From assembly GCA_963650385.1 (NCBI GenBank), contig CAVJLL010000004.1:23414-87413 (forward strand): DNA of 64,000 nt, written 5' to 3'. Below are positions 1 through 12,687 of the stretch, piece by piece. The notes below the pieces were generated by a model. The model saw only the letters and a list, made by a program, of their open reading frames with translations, did no database searches and had not been told where the DNA came from. This DNA comes from CAG-791 sp963650385. GTDB lineage: Bacteria; Bacillota; Clostridia; Lachnospirales; Lachnospiraceae. The first letter of the stretch is position 1, and the number at the start of each line of letters is the position of its first letter. A program made the position numbers and the translations under genes.

Positions 1-1086
1 TATGACCGTCTCGTGAAGAACCGGACCAGGCAGGGCGAGGGAATTGGCTATGAAAATTACCTTCCGCTCGGCGATGCGAGAATGGTCCGCAACTGCTACA
101 GCCGCAGCGATATGGCGGAATTCCGCAGACAGGTGAAGCGTGATTTTGTTCCCTTCGCGGAAAAGCTTCATGAAAGGCGACGCAGAAGACTGGGGATTGA
201 CCGCTTAAGCTACATCGATGAGGGTGTTTATTTCCCGCAGGGGAATCCTGCGCCCATCGGAACCCCGGAGGAGATTCTGGAGGCAGGAAGGAAAATGTAC
301 CGTGAGCTCTCCAAAGAGACGGGCGAGTTCATGGATTTCATGTGTGAAAACGAGCTGTTCGATGTGCTCGGGAGAAAGACCAAAAAGACCGGCGGCTACA
401 TGACCTATCTGCCGGATTACGGAGCACCGTTTATCTTTGCAAACTTCAACGGAACCAGCGGGGACGCAGACGTCATTACACATGAGTGCGGTCATGCCTT
501 CCAGTGGTTCGTGGTGCGCGAGGATCCCATCCGTGAGCACTGGGACATTACGATGGAGACGGCGGAGACACATTCCATGTCTATGGAATTCTTCACAGAG
601 CCGTGGATGCCGCTCTTATTCGGAGAACGGGCTGCTGACTACGTGGATATGCATTTCGAGGATGCGATGGCGTTTATCCCCTATGGAACGATGGTGGACG
701 AATTCCAGGAAATCGCCTATCAGAACCCGGGCCTGACACCGCAGCAGAGAAACGGCGTCTGGAGAGATCTGGAACGGCAGTACATGCCGCATCTGGATTA
801 TACCGGCAACGAATATTATGAAAAGGGAGGCTTCTGGCAGAAGCAGCACCATATCTATGACTGCCCGCTGTATTATCTGGACTACTGCATTGCACAGACC
901 AATGCACTGCAGTACAAGGTCTGGATGGATCGGGATTTTGACGGAGCCTGGAAGAGCTATCTGAAGCTGTGCCGCCTGTCTGCATCGGACTTTTTCGATG
1001 GCCTTGTGAAGGAAGCCGGACTGAACAATCCCTTTGAGGACGGGTGCCTTGCACATGTCGTGCGCAGCCTCGAGGAGAAGATCTAG
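1..1086 (+). CDS. M3 family oligoendopeptidase (PepF-like), 3' part
   Basis: This is the C-terminal part of a zinc metallopeptidase of family M3, a cytoplasmic enzyme that degrades short peptides. The reading frame is open to the left window edge, so the start lies outside; 361 codons are visible and the family is usually about 560-600 aa, so roughly 200 residues are missing. The HExxH zinc motif reads HECGH at bases 481-495, and the third-ligand region follows as ETAETHSMSMEFF. A GTG at base 13 would give an ORF, but it is not a credible start because the homologous region continues upstream. No clear terminator follows; the next feature is the rpoB promoter. Confidence 0.88.
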   Translation, partial: YDRLVKNRTRQGEGIGYENYLPLGDARMVRNCYSRSDMAEFRRQVKRDFVPFAEKLHERRRRRLGIDRLSYIDEGVYFPQGNPAPIGTPEEILEAGRKMYRELSKETGEFMDFMCENELFDVLGRKTKKTGGYMTYLPDYGAPFIFANFNGTSGDADVITHECGHAFQWFVVREDPIREHWDITMETAETHSMSMEFFTEPWMPLLFGERAADYVDMHFEDAMAFIPYGTMVDEFQEIAYQNPGLTPQQRNGVWRDLERQYMPHLDYTGNEYYEKGGFWQKQHHIYDCPLYYLDYCIAQTNALQYKVWMDRDFDGAWKSYLKLCRLSASDFFDGLVKEAGLNNPFEDGCLAHVVRSLEEKI

Positions 1087-1382
1087 GAATAAACTGAAGT
1101 AAGATCGTTTACAGCATGCAACTTGGCTCTTGACGCTTGCGCGACACTAGCGTATCATATATGCGCTATGTTCTGCGATTATGCCCACCTTTGCTCTCCT
1201 TAAGGATTAAGTTCCGGAAGAGAAAGCGGGATAAGGCACAATATGGTGGTACCTGTACACACAGCAAACGAATGCCGTGACATCACAAAGGCTCGGACCG
1301 CCTGCAGTTATTTTTCCATTCTATTGCATGACGCTGCGACCTCCTGCGTGGATCCGGTTTTCGGACAGAACGAGGTAAATGA
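1087..1382 (+). other. Gap between M3 peptidase and rpoB (rpoBC leader)
   Basis: This 296-nt gap holds the rpoBC promoter and an untranslated leader of about 215 nt. I see no ORF with a ribosome site in it and no rplJ/rplL genes, which usually precede rpoB. The short palindrome CCTTAAGG lies at about 1198-1205. No strong terminator is visible for the upstream peptidase. Confidence 0.5.
1130..1158 (+). promoter_or_regulatory. Sigma-A promoter for rpoB-rpoC
   Basis: The -35 box TTGACG is at 1130-1135 and the -10 box TATCAT at 1153-1158, with a 17-bp spacer. Transcription would start near 1165. The -10 box is flanked by a short inverted repeat, TAGCG (1148-1152) and CGCTA (1164-1168), which could be an operator or chance. 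Confidence 0.65.
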
Positions 1383-4300
1383 ATGAGCAACAAGATCAGG
1401 CTTCATCCCGTCGGCAGCGGCAAGAGCATTCGCATGAGCTATTCCCGCCAGAAGGAAGTCCTGGAGATGCCGAACCTCATTGAGGTGCAGAAGGCATCCT
1501 ACCAGTGGTTTCTGGATCAGGGTCTTCAGGAGGTGTTTGATGATATCTCCCCGATCGAAGACTACAGCGGACATCTCTCTCTCTCCTTCGTGAGCTACAG
1601 ACTCTGTGAGGATGAGATCAAGTACAACATCGCCAAATGTAAGGAAAGAGACGCAACCTATGCGGCACCTCTGCGTGCAAAGGTTCGTCTGTACGATAAG
1701 GAGAACAAAAAGGAAGTTAAGGAGCAGGAGATCTTCATGGGAGATCTGCCCCTTATGACTAAGACCGGCACCTTTGTGATCAACGGTGCAGAGCGTGTTA
1801 TCGTTTCACAGCTGGTTCGTTCTCCCGGAATTTATTACGGAATCGACAAGGATAAATACGGCAAGGAGCTGTATACCTGCACGGTCATCCCCAACCGCGG
1901 TGCGTGGCTGGAGTACGAGACGGACTCCAATGACATTTTCTACGTTCGCGTGGACCGCACGAGAAAGGTGCCGGTAACGGTGCTGATTCGTGCGCTCGGC
2001 GTGGGAACCGATGAGGAGATTCTGGAGATGTTCGGCGATGAGCCGAAGCTCCAGGGCAGCTTTACGAAGGACCCTGCTCATTCTTATGAGGAAGGTCTTC
2101 TTGAGCTGTACAAAAAGATCCGTCCCGGCGAGCCGCTCTCTGTAGAGAGTGCAGACAGCCTGATCAATGCCATGTTCTTTGATCCCAGACGCTATGATCT
2201 GGCGAAGGTCGGACGGTACAAGTTCAATAAGAAGCTCGCTCTGCGCAACCGCATCACCGGACATGTCCTGGCAGAGGATGTGGTGGATGAGGCGAACGGC
2301 GACGTTCTGGGCAATGCCGGCGATACCGTGACGCGTGAGATGGCAGACGAGATTCAGAATGCCGCCATTCCGTACGTATGGATCCGCACAGAGACGAGAG
2401 ACCGCGTGAAGGTGCTGTCCAATCTGATGGTTGACATCACACACTTTGTGGACTGCGAGCCGTCGGAGCTGGGGATTACAGAGGATGTTTATTATCCTGC
2501 ACTGCGCGACATCCTGCTCGAGTATCAGGACAACGAGGATCCGGAGGCACTGGCAGAGGCACTGCGCAGAAGCGTGCGGGAGCTGATCCCCAAGCACATA
2601 ACCAAAGAGGACATTCTGGCTTCCATCAACTACAACATGCACCTGGAGTACGGCATCGGAAACGATGATGACATCGATCACCTGGGCAACCGCCGTATCC
2701 GCAGCGTCGGTGAGCTGCTGCAGAATCAGTACCGCATCGGTCTGTCCAGACTCGAGCGTGTGGTTCGTGAGAGAATGACGACTCATGACGCATCCGAGGA
2801 GGTTTCTCCGCAGGCACTGATCAACATCAAGCCGGTGCAGGCTGCCGTGAAGGAGTTCTTCGGCTCCTCCCAGCTGTCTCAGTTCATGGATCAGAACAAC
2901 CCGCTTTCTGAGATTACGCATAAGAGACGTCTGTCGGCCCTGGGCCCCGGCGGTCTGTCCAGAGACCGTGCCGGATTCGAGGTCCGCGACGTACATTACA
3001 CGCACTACGGACGCATGTGCCCGATTGAGACGCCCGAGGGCCCGAACATCGGTCTGATCAACTCCCTGGCATCCTATGCCAAGATCAATCAGTACGGCTT
3101 CGTAGAGGCACCGTACCGCAAGATCGACCAGGATGATCCGAAGGGACCTCGCGTTACCAACGAAGTGGTCTACATGACAGCGGACGAAGAGGATAACTAC
3201 CATGTAGCACAGGCGAGCACGGTGCTGGATGAGGACGGATACATTGTAGATACGTATGCATCCGGACGTTTCCGTACGGAGACATCCTCATATCCCAGAA
3301 CCGCATTCCAGTACATGGACGTGTCTCCCCGAATGGTATTCTCGGTTGCTACATCGCTGGTTCCGTTCCTGCAGAACGATGATGCAAACCGTGCACTGAT
3401 GGGTTCCAACATGCAGCGTCAGGGCGTGCCGCTGATCACGACGGAGGCCCCGGTTGTAGGAACCGGCATGGAGGAGAAGGCTGCAAGAGACTCCGGCGTC
3501 TGCGTGATCGCAGAGAAGGCCGGCACGGCAACCTTTGTGGATGCAACGAAGATTTCTGTTCGCTACGACGACGGCACTTCGGAGGACATCGAGCTGATTA
3601 AGTACCTCCGCTCCAACCAGTCGAACTGCTACAACCAGAGACCGGTTGTGAACACCGGTGATCATTTCGAGGCAGGAGCCATCCTTGCAGACGGCGCATC
3701 GACCCAGAACGGCGTGCTGGCACTGGGCAAGAACCCGCTGATCGGCTTTATGTGCTGGGAAGGCTACAACTACGAGGACGCTGTTCTTCTGTCCGAGAGG
3801 CTGGTCAAGGACGATGTATACACCTCCATTCACATCGAGGAGTATGAGGCAGAGGCCCGTGATACAAAGCTCGGACCGGAGGAGATCACAAGAGATGTTC
3901 CCGGCGTCGGCGAGGAAGCGCTGAAGGATCTGGATGATGACGGCGTGATCCGCGTGGGTGCAGAGGTTCGTGCCGGGGATATTCTGGTCGGCAAGGTTAC
4001 CCCGAAGGGTGAGACGGAGCTGACGGCAGAGGAAAGACTCCTCCGCGCTATTTTCGGTGAGAAGGCAAGAGAGGTGCGTGATACTTCCCTGAAGGTGCCG
4101 CACGGTGAATACGGCATTATTGTGGATACAAAGGTGTTCACAAGGGAAAACGGCGACGAGCTTGCACCGGGCGTCAATAAGGCGGTCCGCATTTACATCG
4201 CGCAGAAGAGAAAGATCTCCGTCGGCGATAAGATGGCAGGCCGTCACGGAAATAAGGGTGTCGTTTCCCGTATCCTTCCGGTAGAGGATATGCCGTACCT

Positions 4301-5267
4301 GCCGAACGGACGTCCCCTGGATATCGTTCTGAACCCTCTGGGCGTGCCGTCCCGAATGAACATCGGACAGGTGCTGGAGCTGCATCTGTCGCTGGCATCC
4401 AAGGTTCTGGGCTTTAACGTAACGACACCGAACTTTGACGGTGCAACGCACGATGACATCACCAAGCAGCTGGAGATGGCGAACAAGTATGTCAACTGCA
4501 GCTGGGAAGAGTTCGAGGCAGAATACAAGGATCAGGTGGATCCTGAGGTTATGCAGTATCTGCACGATCACCTGGATCACCGTGAAGAGTGGAAGGGGGT
4601 ACCGATCACTGCAGACGGCAAGGTGCAGCTGCGCGACGGCCGTACCGGCGAGAAGTTCGACAACCCGACCTCCATCGGCTTCATGCATTACATGAAGCTG
4701 CACCATCTGGTAGATGATAAGATCCATGCACGTTCCACCGGCCCTTACTCCCTTGTGACGCAGCAGCCTCTCGGCGGTAAGGCGCAGTTCGGCGGACAGC
4801 GCTTCGGAGAAATGGAAGTGTGGGCCCTGGAGGCGTACGGCGCTGCCTATACCCTGCAGGAGATCCTGACGGTGAAGTCGGATGATGTTGTCGGACGTGT
4901 GAAGACCTACGAAGCAATCATCAAGGGCGAGAACATTCCGGAGGCAGGAATTCCGGAGTCCTTCAAGGTACTTCTGAAGGAGCTGCAGGCTCTTGGCCTG
5001 GATGTTCAGGTTCTCAAGGAAGACGGAACCGAGGCAGAGATCAAGGAAGACATCGATTACGGTGAATCCTCGATTTACAAGTTCGCCATGGCCAACAACT
5101 TCAAGGATTCCGGCGATACGGATCGGGATTCTCTGGCAAAGGGCGGAATGTCTCTGCAGGAGTTTAACGCAGAGGGCGAGCTTCAGGAGGCCGAGCCGGA
5201 AGAGGACGCTGATATGGCGGACCTGAATGATGCTGATGACGATGATTTCAGTGATGCAGAGGAGTGA
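1383..5267 (+). CDS. rpoB: DNA-directed RNA polymerase subunit beta
   Basis: RpoB (1294 aa) forms, with beta-prime, the catalytic core of RNA polymerase. The rifampicin-binding region at about residues 490-560 is intact and of the sensitive type (SQLSQFMDQNNPLSEITHKR, then RLSALGPGGL). The conserved KMAGRHGNKGV segment near the C-terminal half is present. The ATG is preceded by a weak GAGGT site and gives the standard MSNKIRLHPVG-like N-terminus. The protein ends in a strongly acidic tail rich in Asp and Glu. It is followed by rpoC with a 6-nt gap, so the two are co-transcribed. Confidence 0.98.
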   Translation: MSNKIRLHPVGSGKSIRMSYSRQKEVLEMPNLIEVQKASYQWFLDQGLQEVFDDISPIEDYSGHLSLSFVSYRLCEDEIKYNIAKCKERDATYAAPLRAKVRLYDKENKKEVKEQEIFMGDLPLMTKTGTFVINGAERVIVSQLVRSPGIYYGIDKDKYGKELYTCTVIPNRGAWLEYETDSNDIFYVRVDRTRKVPVTVLIRALGVGTDEEILEMFGDEPKLQGSFTKDPAHSYEEGLLELYKKIRPGEPLSVESADSLINAMFFDPRRYDLAKVGRYKFNKKLALRNRITGHVLAEDVVDEANGDVLGNAGDTVTREMADEIQNAAIPYVWIRTETRDRVKVLSNLMVDITHFVDCEPSELGITEDVYYPALRDILLEYQDNEDPEALAEALRRSVRELIPKHITKEDILASINYNMHLEYGIGNDDDIDHLGNRRIRSVGELLQNQYRIGLSRLERVVRERMTTHDASEEVSPQALINIKPVQAAVKEFFGSSQLSQFMDQNNPLSEITHKRRLSALGPGGLSRDRAGFEVRDVHYTHYGRMCPIETPEGPNIGLINSLASYAKINQYGFVEAPYRKIDQDDPKGPRVTNEVVYMTADEEDNYHVAQASTVLDEDGYIVDTYASGRFRTETSSYPRTAFQYMDVSPRMVFSVATSLVPFLQNDDANRALMGSNMQRQGVPLITTEAPVVGTGMEEKAARDSGVCVIAEKAGTATFVDATKISVRYDDGTSEDIELIKYLRSNQSNCYNQRPVVNTGDHFEAGAILADGASTQNGVLALGKNPLIGFMCWEGYNYEDAVLLSERLVKDDVYTSIHIEEYEAEARDTKLGPEEITRDVPGVGEEALKDLDDDGVIRVGAEVRAGDILVGKVTPKGETELTAEERLLRAIFGEKAREVRDTSLKVPHGEYGIIVDTKVFTRENGDELAPGVNKAVRIYIAQKRKISVGDKMAGRHGNKGVVSRILPVEDMPYLPNGRPLDIVLNPLGVPSRMNIGQVLELHLSLASKVLGFNVTTPNFDGATHDDITKQLEMANKYVNCSWEEFEAEYKDQVDPEVMQYLHDHLDHREEWKGVPITADGKVQLRDGRTGEKFDNPTSIGFMHYMKLHHLVDDKIHARSTGPYSLVTQQPLGGKAQFGGQRFGEMEVWALEAYGAAYTLQEILTVKSDDVVGRVKTYEAIIKGENIPEAGIPESFKVLLKELQALGLDVQVLKEDGTEAEIKEDIDYGESSIYKFAMANNFKDSGDTDRDSLAKGGMSLQEFNAEGELQEAEPEEDADMADLNDADDDDFSDAEE

Positions 5268-5273
5268 TGATAG

Positions 5274-9029
<3,756 letters not shown>

Positions 9030-9046
9030 TTTTTACAAGAATTTCG

Positions 9047-9075
9047 TTGACAATTTAAAACGGGATGCGTAAACT
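9047..9075 (+). promoter_or_regulatory. Sigma-A promoter for rpsL (str operon)
   Basis: The -35 box TTGACA at 9047-9052 and -10 box TAAACT at 9070-9075 are separated by 17 bp. The expected start (about 9082) falls inside the 5' arm of the downstream terminator hairpin, so transcripts from this promoter would lack half of the arm and should escape termination. Confidence 0.6.
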
Positions 9076-9076
9076 T

Positions 9077-9109
9077 AGAGCGATGTGCGTTTATGCACAT
9101 CGCTCTTTT
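9077..9109 (+). terminator. Intrinsic terminator after rpoC
   Basis: A perfect 12-bp stem (AGAGCGATGTGC at 9077-9088 with its complement at 9095-9106) with a 6-nt loop is followed by a short T-run. It should stop rpoBC transcription. The rpsL promoter overlaps it from the left. Confidence 0.8.
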
Positions 9110-9201
9110 GCTGTTTTCAGATCAGAGGAGACGGCACAGAGCATAGCTGCTGTTCCGTCTGGGTTAACAGATGGAATAAATCTAACAAGGAGGTAATCAG
9201 A

Positions 9202-9621
9202 ATGCCGACATTTAACCAGCTGGTAAGAAAGGGACGTGAGGTTTCTACAAAGAAATCGAAGGCACCCGCACTGCAGGTAGGCTTCAACTCACTCAAGAAG
9301 AAGCAGATCGCACAGCCTGCTCCCCAGAAGAGAGGAGTATGCACTGCAGTTAAGACCGCAACACCGAAGAAGCCGAATTCCGCGCTTCGTAAGATCGCCA
9401 GAGTACGTCTTTCCAACGGAATGGAAGTCACTTCCTATATTCCGGGCGAGGGACACAATCTCCAGGAGCACTCCGTTGTCATGATCCGCGGCGGACGTGT
9501 TAAGGATCTTCCCGGTACCAGATACCACATCATCCGTGGTACGCTCGATACTGCCGGAGTTGCAAACCGCAAGCAGGCTCGCTCCAAGTATGGTGCAAAG
9601 AGACCGAAAGCTGCAAAATAA
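9202..9621 (+). CDS. rpsL: 30S ribosomal protein S12
   Basis: S12 (139 aa) sits in the decoding centre of the 30S subunit. The TPKKPNSALRK segment and the RGGRVKDLPG segment, the two places where streptomycin-resistance changes arise in other bacteria, both keep the sensitive-type lysines. A longer ORF extends upstream to 9085, but the ATG at 9202 is chosen because AAGGAGGT lies at 9187-9194 and the protein then begins MPTFNQLVRKGR as in the family. A further 239-nt gap separates it from rpsG. Confidence 0.97.
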   Translation: MPTFNQLVRKGREVSTKKSKAPALQVGFNSLKKKQIAQPAPQKRGVCTAVKTATPKKPNSALRKIARVRLSNGMEVTSYIPGEGHNLQEHSVVMIRGGRVKDLPGTRYHIIRGTLDTAGVANRKQARSKYGAKRPKAAK

Positions 9622-9860
9622 TACTTTCTAAGTGTATGGGAATGTTGGAATCTGGTTTCGATAGATTTCTGTACGGAAATCCTTCGCGGTCCTTTGCACA
9701 TCCTTCCGTGAGAGGGAGTGCAGACCGGACGGCTGACTGGAATTGGATCGCCAGCATGGACACATCAAATTAGTGAGTACCGATGATTTATCCACTGGAG
9801 GGCGGCAGATAATCCGCAGGATTTCGCTGCCTGACACAAATTGATAAGGAGGGAAGTATC
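9622..9860 (+). other. rpsL-rpsG intergenic region
   Basis: This 239-nt gap has no ORF with a ribosome site. It contains two weak inverted repeats: GATTTC/GAAATC around 9658-9681 and GGCAG/CTGCC within about 9800-9835, just upstream of the rpsG ribosome site. Their role is unknown; an rpsG leader function is only a guess. Confidence 0.4.
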
Positions 9861-10331
9861 ATGCCGCGTAAAGGACATGTACAGAAGAGAGATGTATTAG
9901 CAGACCCCTTATACAACAGCAAGGTCGTGACCAAACTTGTGAACAGCATCATGCTGGACGGCAAGAAGGGCGTTGCCCAGAAGATTGTATACGGAGCTTT
10001 TGCGAAGGTAGAGGAGAAGGCTGGCAAGCCTGCACTCGAGGTTTTCGAGGGTGCAATGAACAACGTTATGCCGGCTCTCGAGGTTAAGGCAAGACGTATC
10101 GGCGGTGCTACTTATCAGGTACCGATCGAGGTAAGACCTGAGCGCAGACAGGCTCTGGCACTGCGCTGGATCACCATGTTCTCCCGCAAGAGAGGCGAGA
10201 AGAACATGGAGGACAAGCTTGCAGGCGAGATCCTTGATGCGTACAACAACACGGGCGCTTCCGTAAAGCGTAAGGAAGACATGCACAAGATGGCAGATGC
10301 GAACAGAGCATTCTCTCACTACAAATTCTGA
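9861..10331 (+). CDS. rpsG: 30S ribosomal protein S7
   Basis: S7 (156 aa) nucleates assembly of the 30S head by binding the 3' major domain of 16S rRNA, and it lines the E-site. The MPRKGHVQKRDVL start, the KVVTKLVNSIMLDGKK helix and the C-terminal RKEDMHKMADANRAFSHYKF segment are typical. The ATG follows AAGGAGGG with suitable spacing. It lies between rpsL and fusA in the standard str-operon order. Confidence 0.97.
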   Translation: MPRKGHVQKRDVLADPLYNSKVVTKLVNSIMLDGKKGVAQKIVYGAFAKVEEKAGKPALEVFEGAMNNVMPALEVKARRIGGATYQVPIEVRPERRQALALRWITMFSRKRGEKNMEDKLAGEILDAYNNTGASVKRKEDMHKMADANRAFSHYKF

Positions 10332-10367
10332 TCAGCGAGAGAATCTGCAGAGCATCGATTCCCGCAG

Positions 10368-10405
10368 CGGTTTCATTAGAAACCGTATTGCCTCATAAAG
10401 AGGCA
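10368..10405 (+). other. Two consecutive hairpins in the rpsG-fusA gap
   Basis: CGGTTTC (10368-10374) pairs with GAAACCG (10379-10385) across a 4-nt loop. TGCCTC (10389-10394) pairs with GAGGCA (10400-10405) across a 5-nt loop. No T-run follows, so these are not standard terminators. They lie 13 nt before the fusA Shine-Dalgarno and may affect mRNA processing or translation of EF-G. Confidence 0.55.
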
Positions 10406-10431
10406 GCGGGGTTTGCTAGGAGGAAAAACCT

Positions 10432-12561
10432 GTGGCAGAAAAGAGACAGTATCCCCTGGAGAGAACCAGGAACATCGGTATCATGGCTCACATCGATGCA
10501 GGTAAGACGACTCTGACCGAGCGTATCCTGTTTTATACCGGTGTTAACTATAAGATCGGTGAGACCCACGACGGTACTGCAACCATGGACTACATGGAGC
10601 AGGAGCAGGAGCGAGGAATCACCATTACGTCCGCGGCAACAACCTGCCATTGGACGGAAGAGGATCACCATAAGAAAAAGGCGGGAGCTCTTGAGCACCG
10701 CATCAACATCATTGATACCCCCGGACACGTGGACTTCACCGTAGAGGTTGAGCGTTCCCTTCGCGTCCTGGACGGTGCAATCGGTGTATTCTCTGCAAAG
10801 GGCGGCGTTGAGCCTCAGTCTGAGAACGTTTGGCGTCAGGCTGATACCTACAACGTACCGCGTATGGCATTCGTCAACAAGATGGATGTCATCGGCGCAG
10901 ACTACTATGCCTGCGTGGATCAGATCAAGAACAGACTGGGCAAGAACCCGGTAATGATCAACATTCCGATCGGCAAGGAAGATTCCTACATCGGACTGAT
11001 CGATCTGTTCGAGATGGAAGCGTATCTGTACAAGAACGATGACGGAACCGACATCGAGATCACCACAATTCCTGAGGATATGCAGGATGAGGCGCAGATG
11101 TACCACGATCAGCTGATCGAGCAGATCTGCTCTCTGGATGATGATCTGATGGAGCAGTACCTGGAGGGCGAGGAGCCGTCCCAGGATGCACTGAAGAAGG
11201 TTCTGCGCAAGGCAACCTGCACCTGCCAGGCAGTTCCGGTTTGCTGCGGATCTGCTTACAAGAACAAGGGTGTACAGAAGTGCCTTGACGCTGTTATCGA
11301 GTATATGCCCTCTCCGCTGGATATCCCGGCTATTAAGGGCACGGACCTTGACGGCAATGAGATCGAGAGACACTCTTCGGATGATGAGCCGTTCTCTGCT
11401 CTTGCATTCAAGATCATTTCCGATCCGTTCGTTGGTAAGCTTGCATTCATGCGTGTGTACTCCGGTACCTGCAAGTCCGGCTCCTACGTTTTGAACTCCA
11501 CAAAGGATAAGAAGGAACGTGTCGGCCGAATTCTTCAGATGCATGCCAACAAGAGATCTGAGCTGGATGAGGTTTACTCCGGTGATATCGCTGCAGCAGT
11601 CGGCCTGAAGGTTACGACCACCGGCGATACGCTCTGCGCAGAGAATGCACCGGTTATTCTGGAGTCCATGGAGTTCCCGGATCCGGTTATCGAGCTTGCA
11701 ATCGAGCCCAAGACAAAGGCTGGCCAGGATAAGCTGACGGACGCACTTCAGAAGCTTTCCGAAGAGGATCCGACCTTCCAGGCACACACCAATACCGAGA
11801 CCGGTCAGACGATCATCGCAGGTATGGGTGAGCTTCACCTGGAGATCATTGTTGACCGTCTGCTTCGTGAGTTCCACGTAGAAGCAAACGTAGGCGCTCC
11901 TCAGGTAGCATACAAGGAGTCCTTCACAAAGGCTGTGGATCAGGAGTACAAGTACGCCAAGCAGTCCGGCGGACGCGGCCAGTACGGACATTGTAAGGTT
12001 AAGTTCGAGCCGATGGATCCGAACGGCGAGGAAGTTTACAAGTTCGACAACGCGGTTGTCGGCGGCAACATTCCGAAGGAGTACATCCCGGCTGTCGGCG
12101 ATGGTATCGAAGAGGCCATGAAGGCAGGAAACCTTGGCGGATTCCCGGTTGTAGGCGTACATGCTACGGTTTACGACGGATCCTACCACGAGGTCGACTC
12201 CTCCGAGATGGCATTCCACATTGCCGGATCCATGTGCTTCAAGGAGGCCATGAAGAAGTCTGAGCCGGTTCTGCTGGAGCCTGTTATGAAGGTTGAGGTT
12301 ACCATGCCGGAAGAGTACATGGGCGACGTTATCGGAGACATCAACTCCAGACGCGGACGTGTAACGGGCATGGAGGACATCGGCGGCGGCAAGCAGGTAA
12401 ACGGCTTTGTTCCGCTGGCACAGATGTTCGGATATGCAACCGATCTTCGCTCCATGACGCAGGGCCGCGGCAACTACTCCATGTTCTTCGAGAAGTACGA
12501 GCCCGTACCGAAGAACATTGCAGAGAAGGTGCTGAACGAGGCAAACAAGGATAAGGCATAA
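10432..12561 (+). CDS. fusA: Elongation factor G
   Basis: EF-G (709 aa) is the GTPase that translocates tRNA-mRNA through the ribosome and helps ribosome recycling. G1 is AHIDAGKT at residues 19-26; G3 DTPGHVDF and G4 NKMD follow. Between G2 and G3 there is a short charged insertion (around WTEEDHHKKKAGALEH) of the type found in Clostridia, which explains the length above the usual 692 aa or so. The start codon is GTG at 10432, supported by AGGAGG at 10418-10423 and the MAEKRQYPLERTRNIGI N-terminus. Confidence 0.97.
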   Translation: MAEKRQYPLERTRNIGIMAHIDAGKTTLTERILFYTGVNYKIGETHDGTATMDYMEQEQERGITITSAATTCHWTEEDHHKKKAGALEHRINIIDTPGHVDFTVEVERSLRVLDGAIGVFSAKGGVEPQSENVWRQADTYNVPRMAFVNKMDVIGADYYACVDQIKNRLGKNPVMINIPIGKEDSYIGLIDLFEMEAYLYKNDDGTDIEITTIPEDMQDEAQMYHDQLIEQICSLDDDLMEQYLEGEEPSQDALKKVLRKATCTCQAVPVCCGSAYKNKGVQKCLDAVIEYMPSPLDIPAIKGTDLDGNEIERHSSDDEPFSALAFKIISDPFVGKLAFMRVYSGTCKSGSYVLNSTKDKKERVGRILQMHANKRSELDEVYSGDIAAAVGLKVTTTGDTLCAENAPVILESMEFPDPVIELAIEPKTKAGQDKLTDALQKLSEEDPTFQAHTNTETGQTIIAGMGELHLEIIVDRLLREFHVEANVGAPQVAYKESFTKAVDQEYKYAKQSGGRGQYGHCKVKFEPMDPNGEEVYKFDNAVVGGNIPKEYIPAVGDGIEEAMKAGNLGGFPVVGVHATVYDGSYHEVDSSEMAFHIAGSMCFKEAMKKSEPVLLEPVMKVEVTMPEEYMGDVIGDINSRRGRVTGMEDIGGGKQVNGFVPLAQMFGYATDLRSMTQGRGNYSMFFEKYEPVPKNIAEKVLNEANKDKA

Positions 12562-12573
12562 GCCGAATACTTC

Positions 12574-12602
12574 TTGCGTTAGATATTTGCATTGGTTATA
12601 AT
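12574..12602 (+). promoter_or_regulatory. Promoter for tuf
   Basis: TTGCGT at 12574-12579 and a perfect TATAAT at 12597-12602 are spaced by 17 bp, just after the fusA stop. This would give tuf its own transcription in addition to read-through from the str operon. Confidence 0.65.
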
Positions 12603-12653
12603 GTTCATCAGTGACCGAAAATCGGCAGTGAATGTCTAAGGTCACTGGCGAAC
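12603..12653 (+). promoter_or_regulatory. Structured tuf leader hairpin
   Basis: CAGTGACC (12609-12616) pairs perfectly with GGTCACTG (12640-12647). Beyond a 2x2 internal loop the stem continues with GTTC (12603-12606) and GAAC (12650-12653). A smaller CCG/CGG hairpin is possible in the loop. It lies right after the tuf -10 box, at or just past the transcript start. There is no T-run. Confidence 0.5.
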
Positions 12654-12687
12654 ACATCATGATTATTTTCCAAGGAGGAAATAAGAA

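Noticed and set aside
1806..3203. Long open frame on the minus strand inside rpoB
   Set aside because: It lies wholly opposite rpoB, has no ribosome site or recognisable domain, and reflects codon bias of the sense gene. The same holds for long antisense frames over rpoB-rpoC (3288-5603), fusA-tuf (10393-13896), topA and polA.
9085..9201. N-terminal extension of rpsL
   Set aside because: The frame is open, but it covers the terminator hairpin, has no ribosome site and does not match S12. The ATG at 9202 has AAGGAGGT.
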